Assembly (NCBI RefSeq): GCF_000517425.1
Contig: NZ_CP006569.1
Location: 3,710,760 to 3,774,759, forward strand
Source of the DNA: Sodalis praecaptivus
Lineage (GTDB): Bacteria > Pseudomonadota > Gammaproteobacteria > Enterobacterales > Enterobacteriaceae
DNA: 64,000 nt
Direction of reading: 5' to 3'
The notes under the pieces were generated by a model. That model worked only from the letters and a program-made list of their open reading frames with translations. It did not search any database and was not told the origin of the DNA. Below, in pieces: positions 51,470-60,011 of this stretch (its first letter is position 1; the number at the start of each line of letters is the position of its first letter). The position numbers were made by a program, and so were the translations under genes.

Positions 51470-52801
51470 ATGAAAAACGTTCTAAGGCATTATCGGTGGC
51501 GTATTTGCGCCCTGCTCTTTGTTGCCATCACCATCAATTACCTTGATCGCCAGGTGCTCGGTATTCTCAAACCCGAATTAGCGGCGAGATTTCACTGGAC
51601 CGAAACGGATTACGGCTATGTCGTAACGGTATTTGCCTTTTGCTACGCGCTTGGCATGGTTTTCGCCGGAAAATTCGCCGACCGGTTCGGCGTCAAGATG
51701 GGCTACAGCGTCTGCGTGTTGGTTTGGAGCCTGGCCTGCTGCGGTCATGCTTTTATCCGCAACATGTTGGGATTTGGCGTTATGCGCGCCTTTCTCGGCC
51801 TGGCGGAGGCGGGCAGTTTTCCCTGTGCGGTAAAAGCGGTGTCGGAATGGTTTCCGCGCAAAGAGCAGTCATTGGCCGTGGGCATTATTACCTCCGGCAC
51901 CAGTATCGGGGCCGTATTAGCGCCGGCGTTGGTCCCCTGGCTCGCGGTAAGCTTCGGCTGGCAAAGCGCCTTTTTGTTGACCGGTATTCCAGGCTTCATC
52001 TGGTTTGCCTTCTGGTATGTCATGTATTATGCGCCGCAGAAACATCCTCGCGTTACCCCGCAGGAATTACAGCTCATTCGGCAGGATAAAGAGACGGTCC
52101 AGGAACAGGATGACGGGCAAACCGTCGGTTGGTTTTCGCTGTTTCAACACCGCGCCACCTGGTCAATCGTGGTCGGTAAAGGCATGACCGACCCCATCTG
52201 GTGGTTTTTATTATTCTGGCTGCCCTCTTATTTCAATAGCCGTTTCAATCTGGATTTGCAGCACCTCGGTCTGCCGCTGATCATTGTGTATGTGTCCACC
52301 TCCATCGGTAGCGTGTTGGGCGGTTGGGCGGCGTCGACGTTTATCGCCCGGGGCTGGTCGGTGAGCCGCGCTCGCCAAACGACGATGCTGGGGCTTGCGG
52401 TGCTGGTCATGCCGCTAATGACGGCGCCGTGGATTGATAATATGTGGATCATTGTCGGATTGCTGAGCTTGACCGTGGCGGCGCATCAGGGCTGGTCGGC
52501 CAATATGTTTACCCTGGCGTCCGATATGTTTCCCAAACGGGTCGTGGCGTCGGTCGTGGGCATTGGCGGTATGGCGAGCGGCTTGACCTCAGCGCTGTTT
52601 CCGTTTGTGGTCGGCGCGGTGCTCGATCATTTTAAGGTGTTGGGCAAAATCGGTTTGGGCTACAACGTTCTGTTTATCATCTGCGGCTTCACCTATATCG
52701 CGGCATGGTTATGCATGCGCCTTATCTATCCGTCGCAGCAGAAAGTGCCCCTCACCCAGACCGCCGTCCAGGACGTCCAAACGACGCCGCGTGCCAGCTA
52801 A
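51470..52801 (+). CDS. MFS transporter, hexuronate (ExuT)-like
   Basis: 443 aa, about 12 membrane helices. Anion:cation symporter signatures: INYLDRQVLGILKPELAARF in helix 1, GKFADRFGVKMGYS, GLAEAGSFPCAVKAVSEWFP and AVGIITSGTSIGAVLAP; DPIWWFLLFWLPSYF is typical of the ExuT/hexuronate branch. Substrates are likely uronates or similar organic acids. Ribosome site GGTAATAAC-type, weak. Same strand as crotonase 1, 115 bp downstream. Three members of this transporter family occur in the window. Confidence 0.88.
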   Translation: MKNVLRHYRWRICALLFVAITINYLDRQVLGILKPELAARFHWTETDYGYVVTVFAFCYALGMVFAGKFADRFGVKMGYSVCVLVWSLACCGHAFIRNMLGFGVMRAFLGLAEAGSFPCAVKAVSEWFPRKEQSLAVGIITSGTSIGAVLAPALVPWLAVSFGWQSAFLLTGIPGFIWFAFWYVMYYAPQKHPRVTPQELQLIRQDKETVQEQDDGQTVGWFSLFQHRATWSIVVGKGMTDPIWWFLLFWLPSYFNSRFNLDLQHLGLPLIIVYVSTSIGSVLGGWAASTFIARGWSVSRARQTTMLGLAVLVMPLMTAPWIDNMWIIVGLLSLTVAAHQGWSANMFTLASDMFPKRVVASVVGIGGMASGLTSALFPFVVGAVLDHFKVLGKIGLGYNVLFIICGFTYIAAWLCMRLIYPSQQKVPLTQTAVQDVQTTPRAS

Positions 52802-52860
52802 TTCTCGAGAAAAGCCTCATGAGGTAATGACCAAGTTATAAAAATGTTATGTTGATCACC

Positions 52861-52882
52861 ACTTACTTACTAGTAAGTAAGT
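52861..52882. promoter_or_regulatory. Perfect 22-bp palindrome before crotonase 2
   Basis: Eleven-base arms reading ACTTACTTACT and its exact complement without a spacer, 47 bp upstream of the second crotonase start. A further ACTTAC follows at 52888. Such ACTTAC-type dyads are typical TetR-family operators. It differs from the dyad at 50496, so the other TetR of the island may be the binder. Confidence 0.75.
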
Positions 52883-52929
52883 ATAACTACTTACGCGCTA
52901 CCCCGCGCTCAACACGATGAGGACACATT

Positions 52930-53682
52930 ATGAGCGATAATATCGCTTTATACCGGCATGGGGCCGTGGCTGAAGTGGTGATCAATCGGCCGGAGAAAAT
53001 GAACGCCATGACGCCGGAAATGAGTGAAGCCCTGGCGTTGCTGTTTACCCGGCTCAATGAAGAGGACGCGGTGCATGTCATCCTGCTGAGAGGCGAAGGC
53101 GAACGGGCCTTCAGCGCCGGCAGCGATTTGCGAACGCTCTCCAGCTATCATTCAGCCATGGATTTCCGCCAACGCACCGATTACGGCACGACCGTGCGCC
53201 GCGCGCGCAAGCCGGTAGTGGCGGCGCTTAAAGGCTGGGTGCTGGGCGGCGGCCTGGAAATGATGCTGGCGGCGGACATCCGCGTGGCGGGCCATAGCGC
53301 CAAATTCGGCGCGCCGGAGGTGGTGCGCGGCTGGGTGGGCGGCGGCGGCGCCTCGCAATTACTGCCGCGGCTGGTGGGCTATGGTCAGGCGATGCGGTTA
53401 TTGTTAAGCGGCGACAACATCGACGCACAGGAGGCCTGGCGCATTGGCTTGGTGGAATACCTGGTGGCGGATAATGAGGTCAACGACACCGCCTTGTCTT
53501 TATGCCAGCGATTGGCTGAACATCATCCGTTAGCGGTCCAGGCCGTCAAGAGTGCCGTTCGCGCCTCGTTATCCATGCCGCTGGAAGCCGGCATGCAATA
53601 TGAGAACGAATTGACCACCTTATGCTTTGCCGTCGGCAATTACCAACAAGGCGCCCAGAGGTTTAGCCAACAACGATCGTGA
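52930..53682 (+). CDS. Enoyl-CoA hydratase/isomerase (crotonase) 2
   Basis: 250 aa. Crotonase motifs: VVINRPEKMNAMTPEMSEAL, ERAFSAGSDLRTL oxyanion loop, VVAALKGWVLGGGLEMMLAADIRVAGH and FGAPEVVRGWVGGGGASQLLPRL. In the second block the glutamate (GLEMML) and the APE glutamate are kept, so hydratase activity is possible; the GGGGA stretch before the second site is unusual. ATG follows ATGAGGACACATT with GAGGA. 163 bp before the MHS transporter. Only distantly similar to crotonase 1, so not a recent duplicate. Confidence 0.9.
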   Translation: MSDNIALYRHGAVAEVVINRPEKMNAMTPEMSEALALLFTRLNEEDAVHVILLRGEGERAFSAGSDLRTLSSYHSAMDFRQRTDYGTTVRRARKPVVAALKGWVLGGGLEMMLAADIRVAGHSAKFGAPEVVRGWVGGGGASQLLPRLVGYGQAMRLLLSGDNIDAQEAWRIGLVEYLVADNEVNDTALSLCQRLAEHHPLAVQAVKSAVRASLSMPLEAGMQYENELTTLCFAVGNYQQGAQRFSQQRS

Positions 53683-53845
53683 CACACCCGGCGCAGGCTG
53701 GCGTTGCCTTTCAAAGGACACCACGCCCGCAATATCAGATCTTCGCCGGCCGCCCCGCGGCGGCAATAAGATCCCATAAGGCTAAACGCTCTTCTTATTA
53801 TGTTGTGAGGAAGAACTTCACGTCCTGTGTGCAGGAGAACGTTCG

Positions 53846-55210
53846 ATGAACCCGATATCGCAGCAACCCGAAAAAATCGATAACAATGTCAAACGCGCCA
53901 TTTTTGCATCAACGCTGGGAACCATTATCGAGTGGTACGATTACGGATTATATGCCGCCGCCTCCGGGCTGATTATTAATAAACTGTTCTTCCCTCAGCT
54001 CAGCCAGCTCGGCGGTATGTTGGCGGCCTTTGCCACCTTCGCCATCGGCTTTATTATCCGCCCCGTGGGCGGCATGGTTATTTCACATATTGGCGATAAG
54101 TTTGGCCGTAAACCCGCCCTCATCTTCTGTATTTCCATTATGGGGGTGGCCACCGTCGGGGTCGGTCTGCTGCCGACATGGCACAGCATTGGCATATGGG
54201 CGCCGATATTATTAATTTTCCTGCGCATTTTACAGGGTTTCGGCGCCGGCGCCGAACTGGCGGGCGCCATTACCTTGGTCGCGGAATACACGCCGGTTAA
54301 ACGACGCGGCTTTTTTACCGCCATCCCCAATACCGCCACCAATTTCGGCGTTTTGATCGCGACGCTGACATTCCTGTTTTTCTCCTGGCTGCCGGAAGAG
54401 ACGTTATTAAGCTGGGTGTGGCGCGTGCCTTTCCTGCTCTCGGTGCTGTTGTTTGTGATAGCGCTTTATATTCGCGCCAAGCTGGACGAAACGCCGGAAT
54501 ACGTGAATGCCATGGATAAAGCGCAGCGCCAGCGTCAGCAGCAAAAGGCCCCAATACGCCAACTGTTTAGGGAAAGTCCACGGGAGTTGCTCTGTGGTTT
54601 CTTCGCCATGGGGGGGCATCAGGCGCTGACCTATGTCCTTAACACCTTCGCGCTCAGTTATATGATAAACACCCTCGGCATGTCGAAAACGGACGGCCTG
54701 ATGGTATTAATCATCGCGTTGACGTTTACGCTTATTTGCGGACCGATTGGCGGATGGCTGGCCGACCGCTATGGCAGCGCCAAAATATTTATTTGCGGCG
54801 CCCTGTTTGCCCTGTGCTTTGTTTATCCGCTGTTTTATCTCGTGGATACCAAAAATACCTTGCTGGCGGCGCTTGGCGTCAGTGCGATTTATGGCATCAG
54901 TTGGGGATGCACCGGCGGCGCACAGGGAGCTTTTCTCTCAAATTTATTTCCCACCCGTTATCGGTTTTCCGGCATTGCCATGTGCCGAGAACTGTCCGGC
55001 GCCCTTATCGGCGGACCCACGCCGTTTATCGCCACGGCGCTGGTGGCATTGGGGGGCGGTAGACCCACATGGGTCATGGTCTATTTAGGCGCGTTTTGTC
55101 TGTTTACGGTTATTGCCGTGGCGCTGGGCAAACATTTATCACGCCATGATGAAGATAACGCGTCATTGCTTAAGCAGAAAAATAACGCTGAGCCCGCGTC
55201 GTTACTTTAA
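53846..55210 (+). CDS. MFS transporter, metabolite:H+ symporter (ShiA-like)
   Basis: 454 aa, about 12 membrane helices. MHS-family features: STLGTIIEWYDYGLYAAASG in helix 1, GFIIRPVGGMVISHIGDKFGRKPAL, LLIFLRILQGFGAGAELAGA and LVAEYTPVKRRGFF. Relatives carry shikimate, alpha-ketoglutarate, citrate, proline or dicarboxylates. The nearness of a shikimate-dehydrogenase-like gene makes a cyclic polyol acid an attractive but unproven cargo. AGGAG lies before the ATG. 137 bp upstream of the six-gene operon. Confidence 0.9.
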   Translation: MNPISQQPEKIDNNVKRAIFASTLGTIIEWYDYGLYAAASGLIINKLFFPQLSQLGGMLAAFATFAIGFIIRPVGGMVISHIGDKFGRKPALIFCISIMGVATVGVGLLPTWHSIGIWAPILLIFLRILQGFGAGAELAGAITLVAEYTPVKRRGFFTAIPNTATNFGVLIATLTFLFFSWLPEETLLSWVWRVPFLLSVLLFVIALYIRAKLDETPEYVNAMDKAQRQRQQQKAPIRQLFRESPRELLCGFFAMGGHQALTYVLNTFALSYMINTLGMSKTDGLMVLIIALTFTLICGPIGGWLADRYGSAKIFICGALFALCFVYPLFYLVDTKNTLLAALGVSAIYGISWGCTGGAQGAFLSNLFPTRYRFSGIAMCRELSGALIGGPTPFIATALVALGGGRPTWVMVYLGAFCLFTVIAVALGKHLSRHDEDNASLLKQKNNAEPASLL

Positions 55211-55299
55211 AAGCGCGGTCGCGACGTCACGGCGGAAATAACGCAATCCGTTGCAGGAAAAGTATCTGTTTTTGTGGCAAACCCTAGCATGGCCGGTAT

Positions 55300-55315
55300 A
55301 TCCGAGCTTTCGGAT
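55300..55315. promoter_or_regulatory. Inverted repeat before the CoA-transferase operon
   Basis: ATCCGA-GCTT-TCGGAT, 32 bp before the first gene of the operon. Could be an operator or a weak hairpin; unlike the two other dyads of the island it is short. Confidence 0.4.
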
Positions 55316-55347
55316 CGACATAGTGAATTATTTAATAGTGGAGAATA

Positions 55348-56958
55348 ATGATGCGGATCGTTTCTGCCGATGACGCGGTTTCATTACTGCGCGATGGCGA
55401 TACCGTCATGATCGGAGGATCGGGCGGAGGACATGCGGTACCCGAAGCGCTGCTTGAAGCCCTCGAACGCCGTTTTCAGCAGCAGGATTCCCCCCGGCAG
55501 CTGACCGCGCTCCATCCCGTGGGGCTTGGGGATCGCGGCAAACGCGGCGCCTCGCGGTTGGCGCATCCGGGGCTGCTGAAACGCGTAGTCTGCGGCACGC
55601 TGGTGGACTCCCCCGCGCTGGCGCAATTGGCGCTGGATAATCAAATCGAGGCCTGGACCCTGCCGCAGGGGGTGCTGTCGCAGTTAACGCGCGAAATGGC
55701 CGCCGGTAGACCCGGTTTAATCAGCCATGTCGGCCTGCATACCTTCGTGGATCCGCGCCTCGGCGGCGGCCGTCAGAGCGAGCGCTGCGATGAGGATCTG
55801 GTCAGCCTGATCGAAATCGCCGGGCGTGAGTGGCTGTATTATAAGCCGTTTCATGTCGATGTCGCCTTTTTGCGCGGCACTACGGCGGATGAAGACGGCA
55901 ATATCACTATGGAGCAGGAGGCCATCTTCGGCGACATGCTGTCGATGGCGCAGGCGACCAAACGCTGCGGCGGGCTGGTCATAGTACAGGTGAAACGTCT
56001 TGCCCGCCGCGGCACGCTGCCGGCGAAAAATGTCAAAATCCCGGCGATGCTGGTCGATTTGGTGGTAGTGGAAGCTCAACAGGCCGTGACCTATCAAAGC
56101 CCGAACGATCCCGCCTTTACCGGCGAATTGCGCATTCCGCTCAACGATTTCCCGGCTCTGCCCCTGGATGAGCGCAAAATCGTGGCGCGCCGCTGCGCCA
56201 TGGAGCTGCTCCCCGGCGCCGTTTGCAACGTTGGCTCCGGCATCTGTACCGGTATCGGGCTGGTCAGCGCGGAAGAGGACGTGTTGGATAATATCGTTCT
56301 CACTAACGAGCAGGGACTTATCGGCGGCGCGCCCGCCGCCGGGCTGGACGCCGGTGCCGCGCGCAATTACAGCGCGTTGGTGGATCAGCCCTATCAGTTC
56401 GACTTTTACGATGGCGGCGGGATTGATATCGCTTTTCTGTCGGCGGCGGAAATCGACGCCGGCGGCAGCGTCAATATCAGCCGCTTCGCCAAGAAACTCA
56501 TCGGCGTTGGCGGATTTATCAACATCAGTCAAAACGCCAAAAAAATGGTATTCGGCGGCACCTTTACCGCCGGCGGTTTGCGCGTGGCCTGCGATGAAGG
56601 CCAGTTACGCATTGTGCAAGAAGGCGCCCACCAGAAGTTTGTCGCCGCGCTGCAACAGGTCTCCTACAGCGGCCCCTACGCCAGCCAGCGGGGCCAGACG
56701 GTGCTGTTTGTCACCGAGCGCGCCGTTTTCCGGGTGGTCGACGGCGCGCTGGAATTAACGGAAATCGCGCCGGGTATCGATCTCGAGCGCGATATTTTGC
56801 AGCAGATGGGTTTTCGCCCCCGCATCGCCGCCGAGCTTAAAACGATGGACGCCCGGCTGTTCTCGCCGCAGCCCATGGGCCTGCACCGCGAGATGGCGGC
56901 GAAAACGCGCCAGCGACATCCGCGCCTTGCGCAACTTCCGCCGCAGGCCGCGCTATGA
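55348..56958 (+). CDS. Family I CoA-transferase (YdiF-like)
   Basis: Moves CoA between carboxylic acids through a glutamyl-thioester. 536 aa, alpha and beta parts fused. N-terminal GDTVMIGGSGGGHAVPEALLEAL, LISHVGLHTFVDPRLGGGRQ, middle KRLARRGTLPAKNVKIPAMLVD, and the catalytic glutamate in VLTNEQGLIGGAPAAGLD (YdiF has VETGPIGG at this place), then NISRFAKKLIGVGGFINISQ. ATG codons at 55348 and 55351 both follow GGAG; the first is listed. First gene of the operon; it probably activates the imported acid. Confidence 0.92.
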   Translation: MMRIVSADDAVSLLRDGDTVMIGGSGGGHAVPEALLEALERRFQQQDSPRQLTALHPVGLGDRGKRGASRLAHPGLLKRVVCGTLVDSPALAQLALDNQIEAWTLPQGVLSQLTREMAAGRPGLISHVGLHTFVDPRLGGGRQSERCDEDLVSLIEIAGREWLYYKPFHVDVAFLRGTTADEDGNITMEQEAIFGDMLSMAQATKRCGGLVIVQVKRLARRGTLPAKNVKIPAMLVDLVVVEAQQAVTYQSPNDPAFTGELRIPLNDFPALPLDERKIVARRCAMELLPGAVCNVGSGICTGIGLVSAEEDVLDNIVLTNEQGLIGGAPAAGLDAGAARNYSALVDQPYQFDFYDGGGIDIAFLSAAEIDAGGSVNISRFAKKLIGVGGFINISQNAKKMVFGGTFTAGGLRVACDEGQLRIVQEGAHQKFVAALQQVSYSGPYASQRGQTVLFVTERAVFRVVDGALELTEIAPGIDLERDILQQMGFRPRIAAELKTMDARLFSPQPMGLHREMAAKTRQRHPRLAQLPPQAAL

Positions 56959-57785
56959 GTGCGTTAACCATCGACGGCAGCACGCGGCTGTACGGTATCG
57001 TGGGCGATCCCATTTCCCAGGTGAAAACGCCTCAGTTGATGAACGCTTATTTCCAGCAGCAGGGCATCAACGCGGTCTGCGTGCCGTTGCAGGTTGCCAC
57101 GGCAACGTTCGAGGCCAGTCTGCGCGGCATCATGGCGCTGGGCAATATCGCGGGCCTGGTCATCACCGTACCCCATAAAATACGCGCCTGCGCCCTGGCG
57201 GATGCGCTTTCCGCGCAGGCGCGGCAAGTCGGCGCCGTGAACGTGCTTCGGCGCGACGCGCAAGGGGCCTGGTTTGGCGATATGTTCGACGGCGCCGGAC
57301 TGGTCGCCGGCTTACGCGATAACGGCTTCACGCTAAAGGGACAGCACGTCAAACAGCTCGGCGCCGGCGGCAGCGGCGCCGCGGTCGCCTTCGCCCTGTT
57401 GGCGGCCGGCGCGGCCTCCTTGACGCTGTATGACCCAAACGGCGAAGCGGCGCAGGCGCTGGCGGCACGCATCAACGCCCAGTATCCGCAACGGCCGGCG
57501 CGGGTGAGCACCGTACCCGCCGAACTTCAGGGCATCAACCTGCTTATCAATTGCTCCCCCATCGGCATGAAGCCGGATGATGGGCTTCCTGCGCCGTTTG
57601 CCGACTTCGATCCCGCGTTGCAGGTGGTGGATATCATCATGCAGCCGCCCGAAACGCCCCTTATCGCCCACGCGCGCCGGGCGGGCTGTCGGGCGACCAA
57701 CGGCAGGCCGATGATTGAAGGACAGCTCACGGCCTTCTTGCGATTTTTCGATCTGTACGCCGAGGCATCGCCATGCCGCCATTAA
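56955..57785 (+). CDS. Shikimate/quinate dehydrogenase-like protein with altered substrate site
   Basis: 276 aa, AroE superfamily. NADP-fold LGAGGSGAAVAFALLAAGA, catalytic lysine in LVITVPHKIRA and the aspartate in GDMFDGAGL are kept, and INLLINCSPIGM and the C-terminal GRPMIEGQLTAFLRFF match the family. But the substrate motif normally NPIxHSxSPxxHN reads GDPISQVKTPQLMNAYF: the two serines that bind the shikimate carboxylate are V and T. A different acid than shikimate is inferred. Overlaps the CoA-transferase stop by four bases (ATGA) and the next gene by 13. Confidence 0.88.
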   Translation: MSALTIDGSTRLYGIVGDPISQVKTPQLMNAYFQQQGINAVCVPLQVATATFEASLRGIMALGNIAGLVITVPHKIRACALADALSAQARQVGAVNVLRRDAQGAWFGDMFDGAGLVAGLRDNGFTLKGQHVKQLGAGGSGAAVAFALLAAGAASLTLYDPNGEAAQALAARINAQYPQRPARVSTVPAELQGINLLINCSPIGMKPDDGLPAPFADFDPALQVVDIIMQPPETPLIAHARRAGCRATNGRPMIEGQLTAFLRFFDLYAEASPCRH

Positions 57786-58639
57786 CCTTGACACCAAAGC
57801 AGTTATCGTTGAATACCGCCACCCTCGGCCCCAACGCGTCGTTAGAGGATGCCGTGCGCGGCTGCGTTAAATATGGTTTTGGCGGCATCGCGCCTTGGCG
57901 GGACAAAGTCGCCGAAGTGGGATTAGCGCAGGCCTGCCGTCTGATAAAAGAGGCCGGTCTCACCGTCAGCGGGCTGTGCCGCGGCGGTCTGTTTCCCGCC
58001 GCGGACCGCTCGGCGCGGGAGAAAATCCGCGCCGATAACCTGCGGGCCATCGAGGAAGCCGCGGCGCTGGAGGCGGCGTGTCTGGTGCTGGTGGTCGGCG
58101 GACTGCCTGCGGGAGATAAAGATCTGGACGGCGCGCGCCGCCAGGTCGAGGAGGGCATCGCACAGATGCTGGCGCCGGCGCGCGCGGCCGGGGTGTCCCT
58201 GGCGATTGAGCCGCTACATCCGATGTACGCCGGGGACCGCGCCTGCGTCAACACGCTCGCCCAGGCGTTGGCGCTTTGCGAGCGTCTGGGGCCGGAAGTG
58301 GGGATTGCCGCCGACGTTTATCATATTTGGTGGGATCCCGACGTCCTACATCAACTACAGCGGGTCGCCCAGGCGCAGCGCCTGCTGGCGTTCCATCTCA
58401 GCGATTGGTTGGTGCCGACCCGTCATCTGCTGACCGATCGCGGCATGATGGGCGACGGCGTCATCGATTTGCCGCGGTTGTGCCAACGCGTGGCCGACGA
58501 TGGCTATCGCGGCCTGTATGAAGTGGAAATTTTCTCCGCCGACGGCTGGTGGCGGCAGCCGGTGGATGTGACGTTAAGCACCATCATTCAACGATTGCCT
58601 GCACTAGGCAGTAAAGAGGATCGTAATGAAAATCGATAA
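57773..58639 (+). CDS. Sugar-phosphate isomerase/epimerase-like TIM barrel
   Basis: 288 aa, AP-endonuclease-2/xylose-isomerase-like TIM barrel. Metal ligands are suggested by AIEPLHPMYAGDRA (Glu), GIAADVYHIWWDP (Asp, His), LLAFHLSDWLVP (His) and YEVEIFSADGWW (Glu). This family holds epimerases, hydroxypyruvate isomerase, IolE/IolI and 3-dehydroshikimate dehydratase, so the reaction cannot be fixed; next to an AroE-like enzyme the dehydratase type deserves attention. Overlaps the neighbours by 13 bases on each side. Confidence 0.85.
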   Translation: MPPLTLTPKQLSLNTATLGPNASLEDAVRGCVKYGFGGIAPWRDKVAEVGLAQACRLIKEAGLTVSGLCRGGLFPAADRSAREKIRADNLRAIEEAAALEAACLVLVVGGLPAGDKDLDGARRQVEEGIAQMLAPARAAGVSLAIEPLHPMYAGDRACVNTLAQALALCERLGPEVGIAADVYHIWWDPDVLHQLQRVAQAQRLLAFHLSDWLVPTRHLLTDRGMMGDGVIDLPRLCQRVADDGYRGLYEVEIFSADGWWRQPVDVTLSTIIQRLPALGSKEDRNENR

Positions 58640-60011
58640 CACCCTGACCCCGGCCCGTTTGCTGCCGGCGATAAACCGTATGTGGGCGCTATCGGCCAGC
58701 AAAATCAGCGCCATAGATGCCGATTTCGATCGCGCCCAGGGCGCGCCGGTGCATACCGTCGCCGGACGCTATCAGCCCAAAGGCTGGACGGATTGGACGC
58801 AGGGATTTGAATACGGCAGCGCGCTGTTGCAATTCGATGCCACCGGCGAGCAGGCTTTTCTGGATCGGGCGCTGGCGCGCATCCGCGTCGATATGCCGCA
58901 GCATATTACCCATTTCGGCGTGCACGATCACGGTTTCAACCAAGTGAGCACTTACGGTAATTTGCTGCGCCTGATGGCAGAAGGAAAGCTACCGGCCGAT
59001 CCGGGCCGCCAAGATTATTACCGGTTGGCGCTCCGCTGTTCGGGGGCGGTGCAAGCCTATCGCTGGACCTCGCTCGGCGCCGGTGAAGGTTATATCCACT
59101 CCTTTAACGGGGCCCACTCGCTGTTTATCGACACGCTGCGTACCCTGCGGGTGTTGCTGTTGGCACACGATCTGGGGCAGGAAATGAAAGTCGAGGGCGA
59201 TGAGGCCATCTCACTGTTGGATCGCGCCCTGGCCCATGCCCTCACCAGCGCGCGCTATTGCGTATTCTACGGCGAAGGTCGGGATATTTATGATATCCGC
59301 GGCCGAACGGCGCACGAGGCAACCTTCAATCCGCGCAACGGCGCATTTCGCTGCGTCGGCACCCAGCAAGGCTACTCCGGCTTCTCTACCTGGACCCGCG
59401 GTTTGAGCTGGGCGATATGCGGTTTCGCGGAGCTGCTGGAGTATTTGCAGGCGCTGCCCGCCGAGACATGGCGCGCCTCGCAGGACAGAGCCCATACCGT
59501 GGCGGCGTTGGAAAAGGCCGCCGCCGCCGTTTGCGATTTTTATCTGGCGTTTACCACCCTCGACGGCATTCCCTATTGGGATACCGGCGCCCCCGGCCTG
59601 GCCACGCTCGAGGCGCCCTATGAAAAAGACTCGGATCCCGCCAACGCCGTCGAGCCCGTGGACAGCTCCGCCGCGGCGATTGCGGCGCAGGGCCTGTTGC
59701 GATTCGGCGCCTGGCTCGACGGCCAACACCGCCCCGGCGCGGACCGCTACCGCCAGGCCGGATTGACCGTGCTGCAAACGCTGCTGGACGACCGCTATCT
59801 TAGTCTGTCGCCGCAGCATCAAGGCCTTTTGCTGCACAGCCAGTACCATCGCCCCAACGGCTGGGATTATGTGCCGGAGGGCCACCGCAACCCGTTCGGC
59901 GAAGCCACCATGTGGGGGGATTATCATCTGCGCGAGCTGGCGCTTTATGTGCAGCGAATGGCGGAAAATGGCCCCTATCTGACGTTTTTCAGCCCCCTAG
60001 GAGACGCATGA
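58626..60011 (+). CDS. GH88/GH105-like unsaturated glucuronyl hydrolase
   Basis: 461 aa without signal peptide, so cytoplasmic. (alpha/alpha)6-barrel pattern: WTDWTQGFEYGSALLQFDATG, HDHGFNQVSTYGNLLRLM, SFNGAHSLFIDTL, GFSTWTRGLSWAICGFAELLEYL, VDSSAAAIAAQGLLRFG and GEATMWGDYHLRELALYVQRM. Family 88 enzymes hydrolyse unsaturated uronides by a hydration mechanism; an aspartate in the HDHGF or EPVDSS region would be catalytic. The unusual company suggests a glycoside of the acid used here. Overlaps the TIM-barrel gene and the SDR start. Confidence 0.82.
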   Translation: MKIDNTLTPARLLPAINRMWALSASKISAIDADFDRAQGAPVHTVAGRYQPKGWTDWTQGFEYGSALLQFDATGEQAFLDRALARIRVDMPQHITHFGVHDHGFNQVSTYGNLLRLMAEGKLPADPGRQDYYRLALRCSGAVQAYRWTSLGAGEGYIHSFNGAHSLFIDTLRTLRVLLLAHDLGQEMKVEGDEAISLLDRALAHALTSARYCVFYGEGRDIYDIRGRTAHEATFNPRNGAFRCVGTQQGYSGFSTWTRGLSWAICGFAELLEYLQALPAETWRASQDRAHTVAALEKAAAAVCDFYLAFTTLDGIPYWDTGAPGLATLEAPYEKDSDPANAVEPVDSSAAAIAAQGLLRFGAWLDGQHRPGADRYRQAGLTVLQTLLDDRYLSLSPQHQGLLLHSQYHRPNGWDYVPEGHRNPFGEATMWGDYHLRELALYVQRMAENGPYLTFFSPLGDA

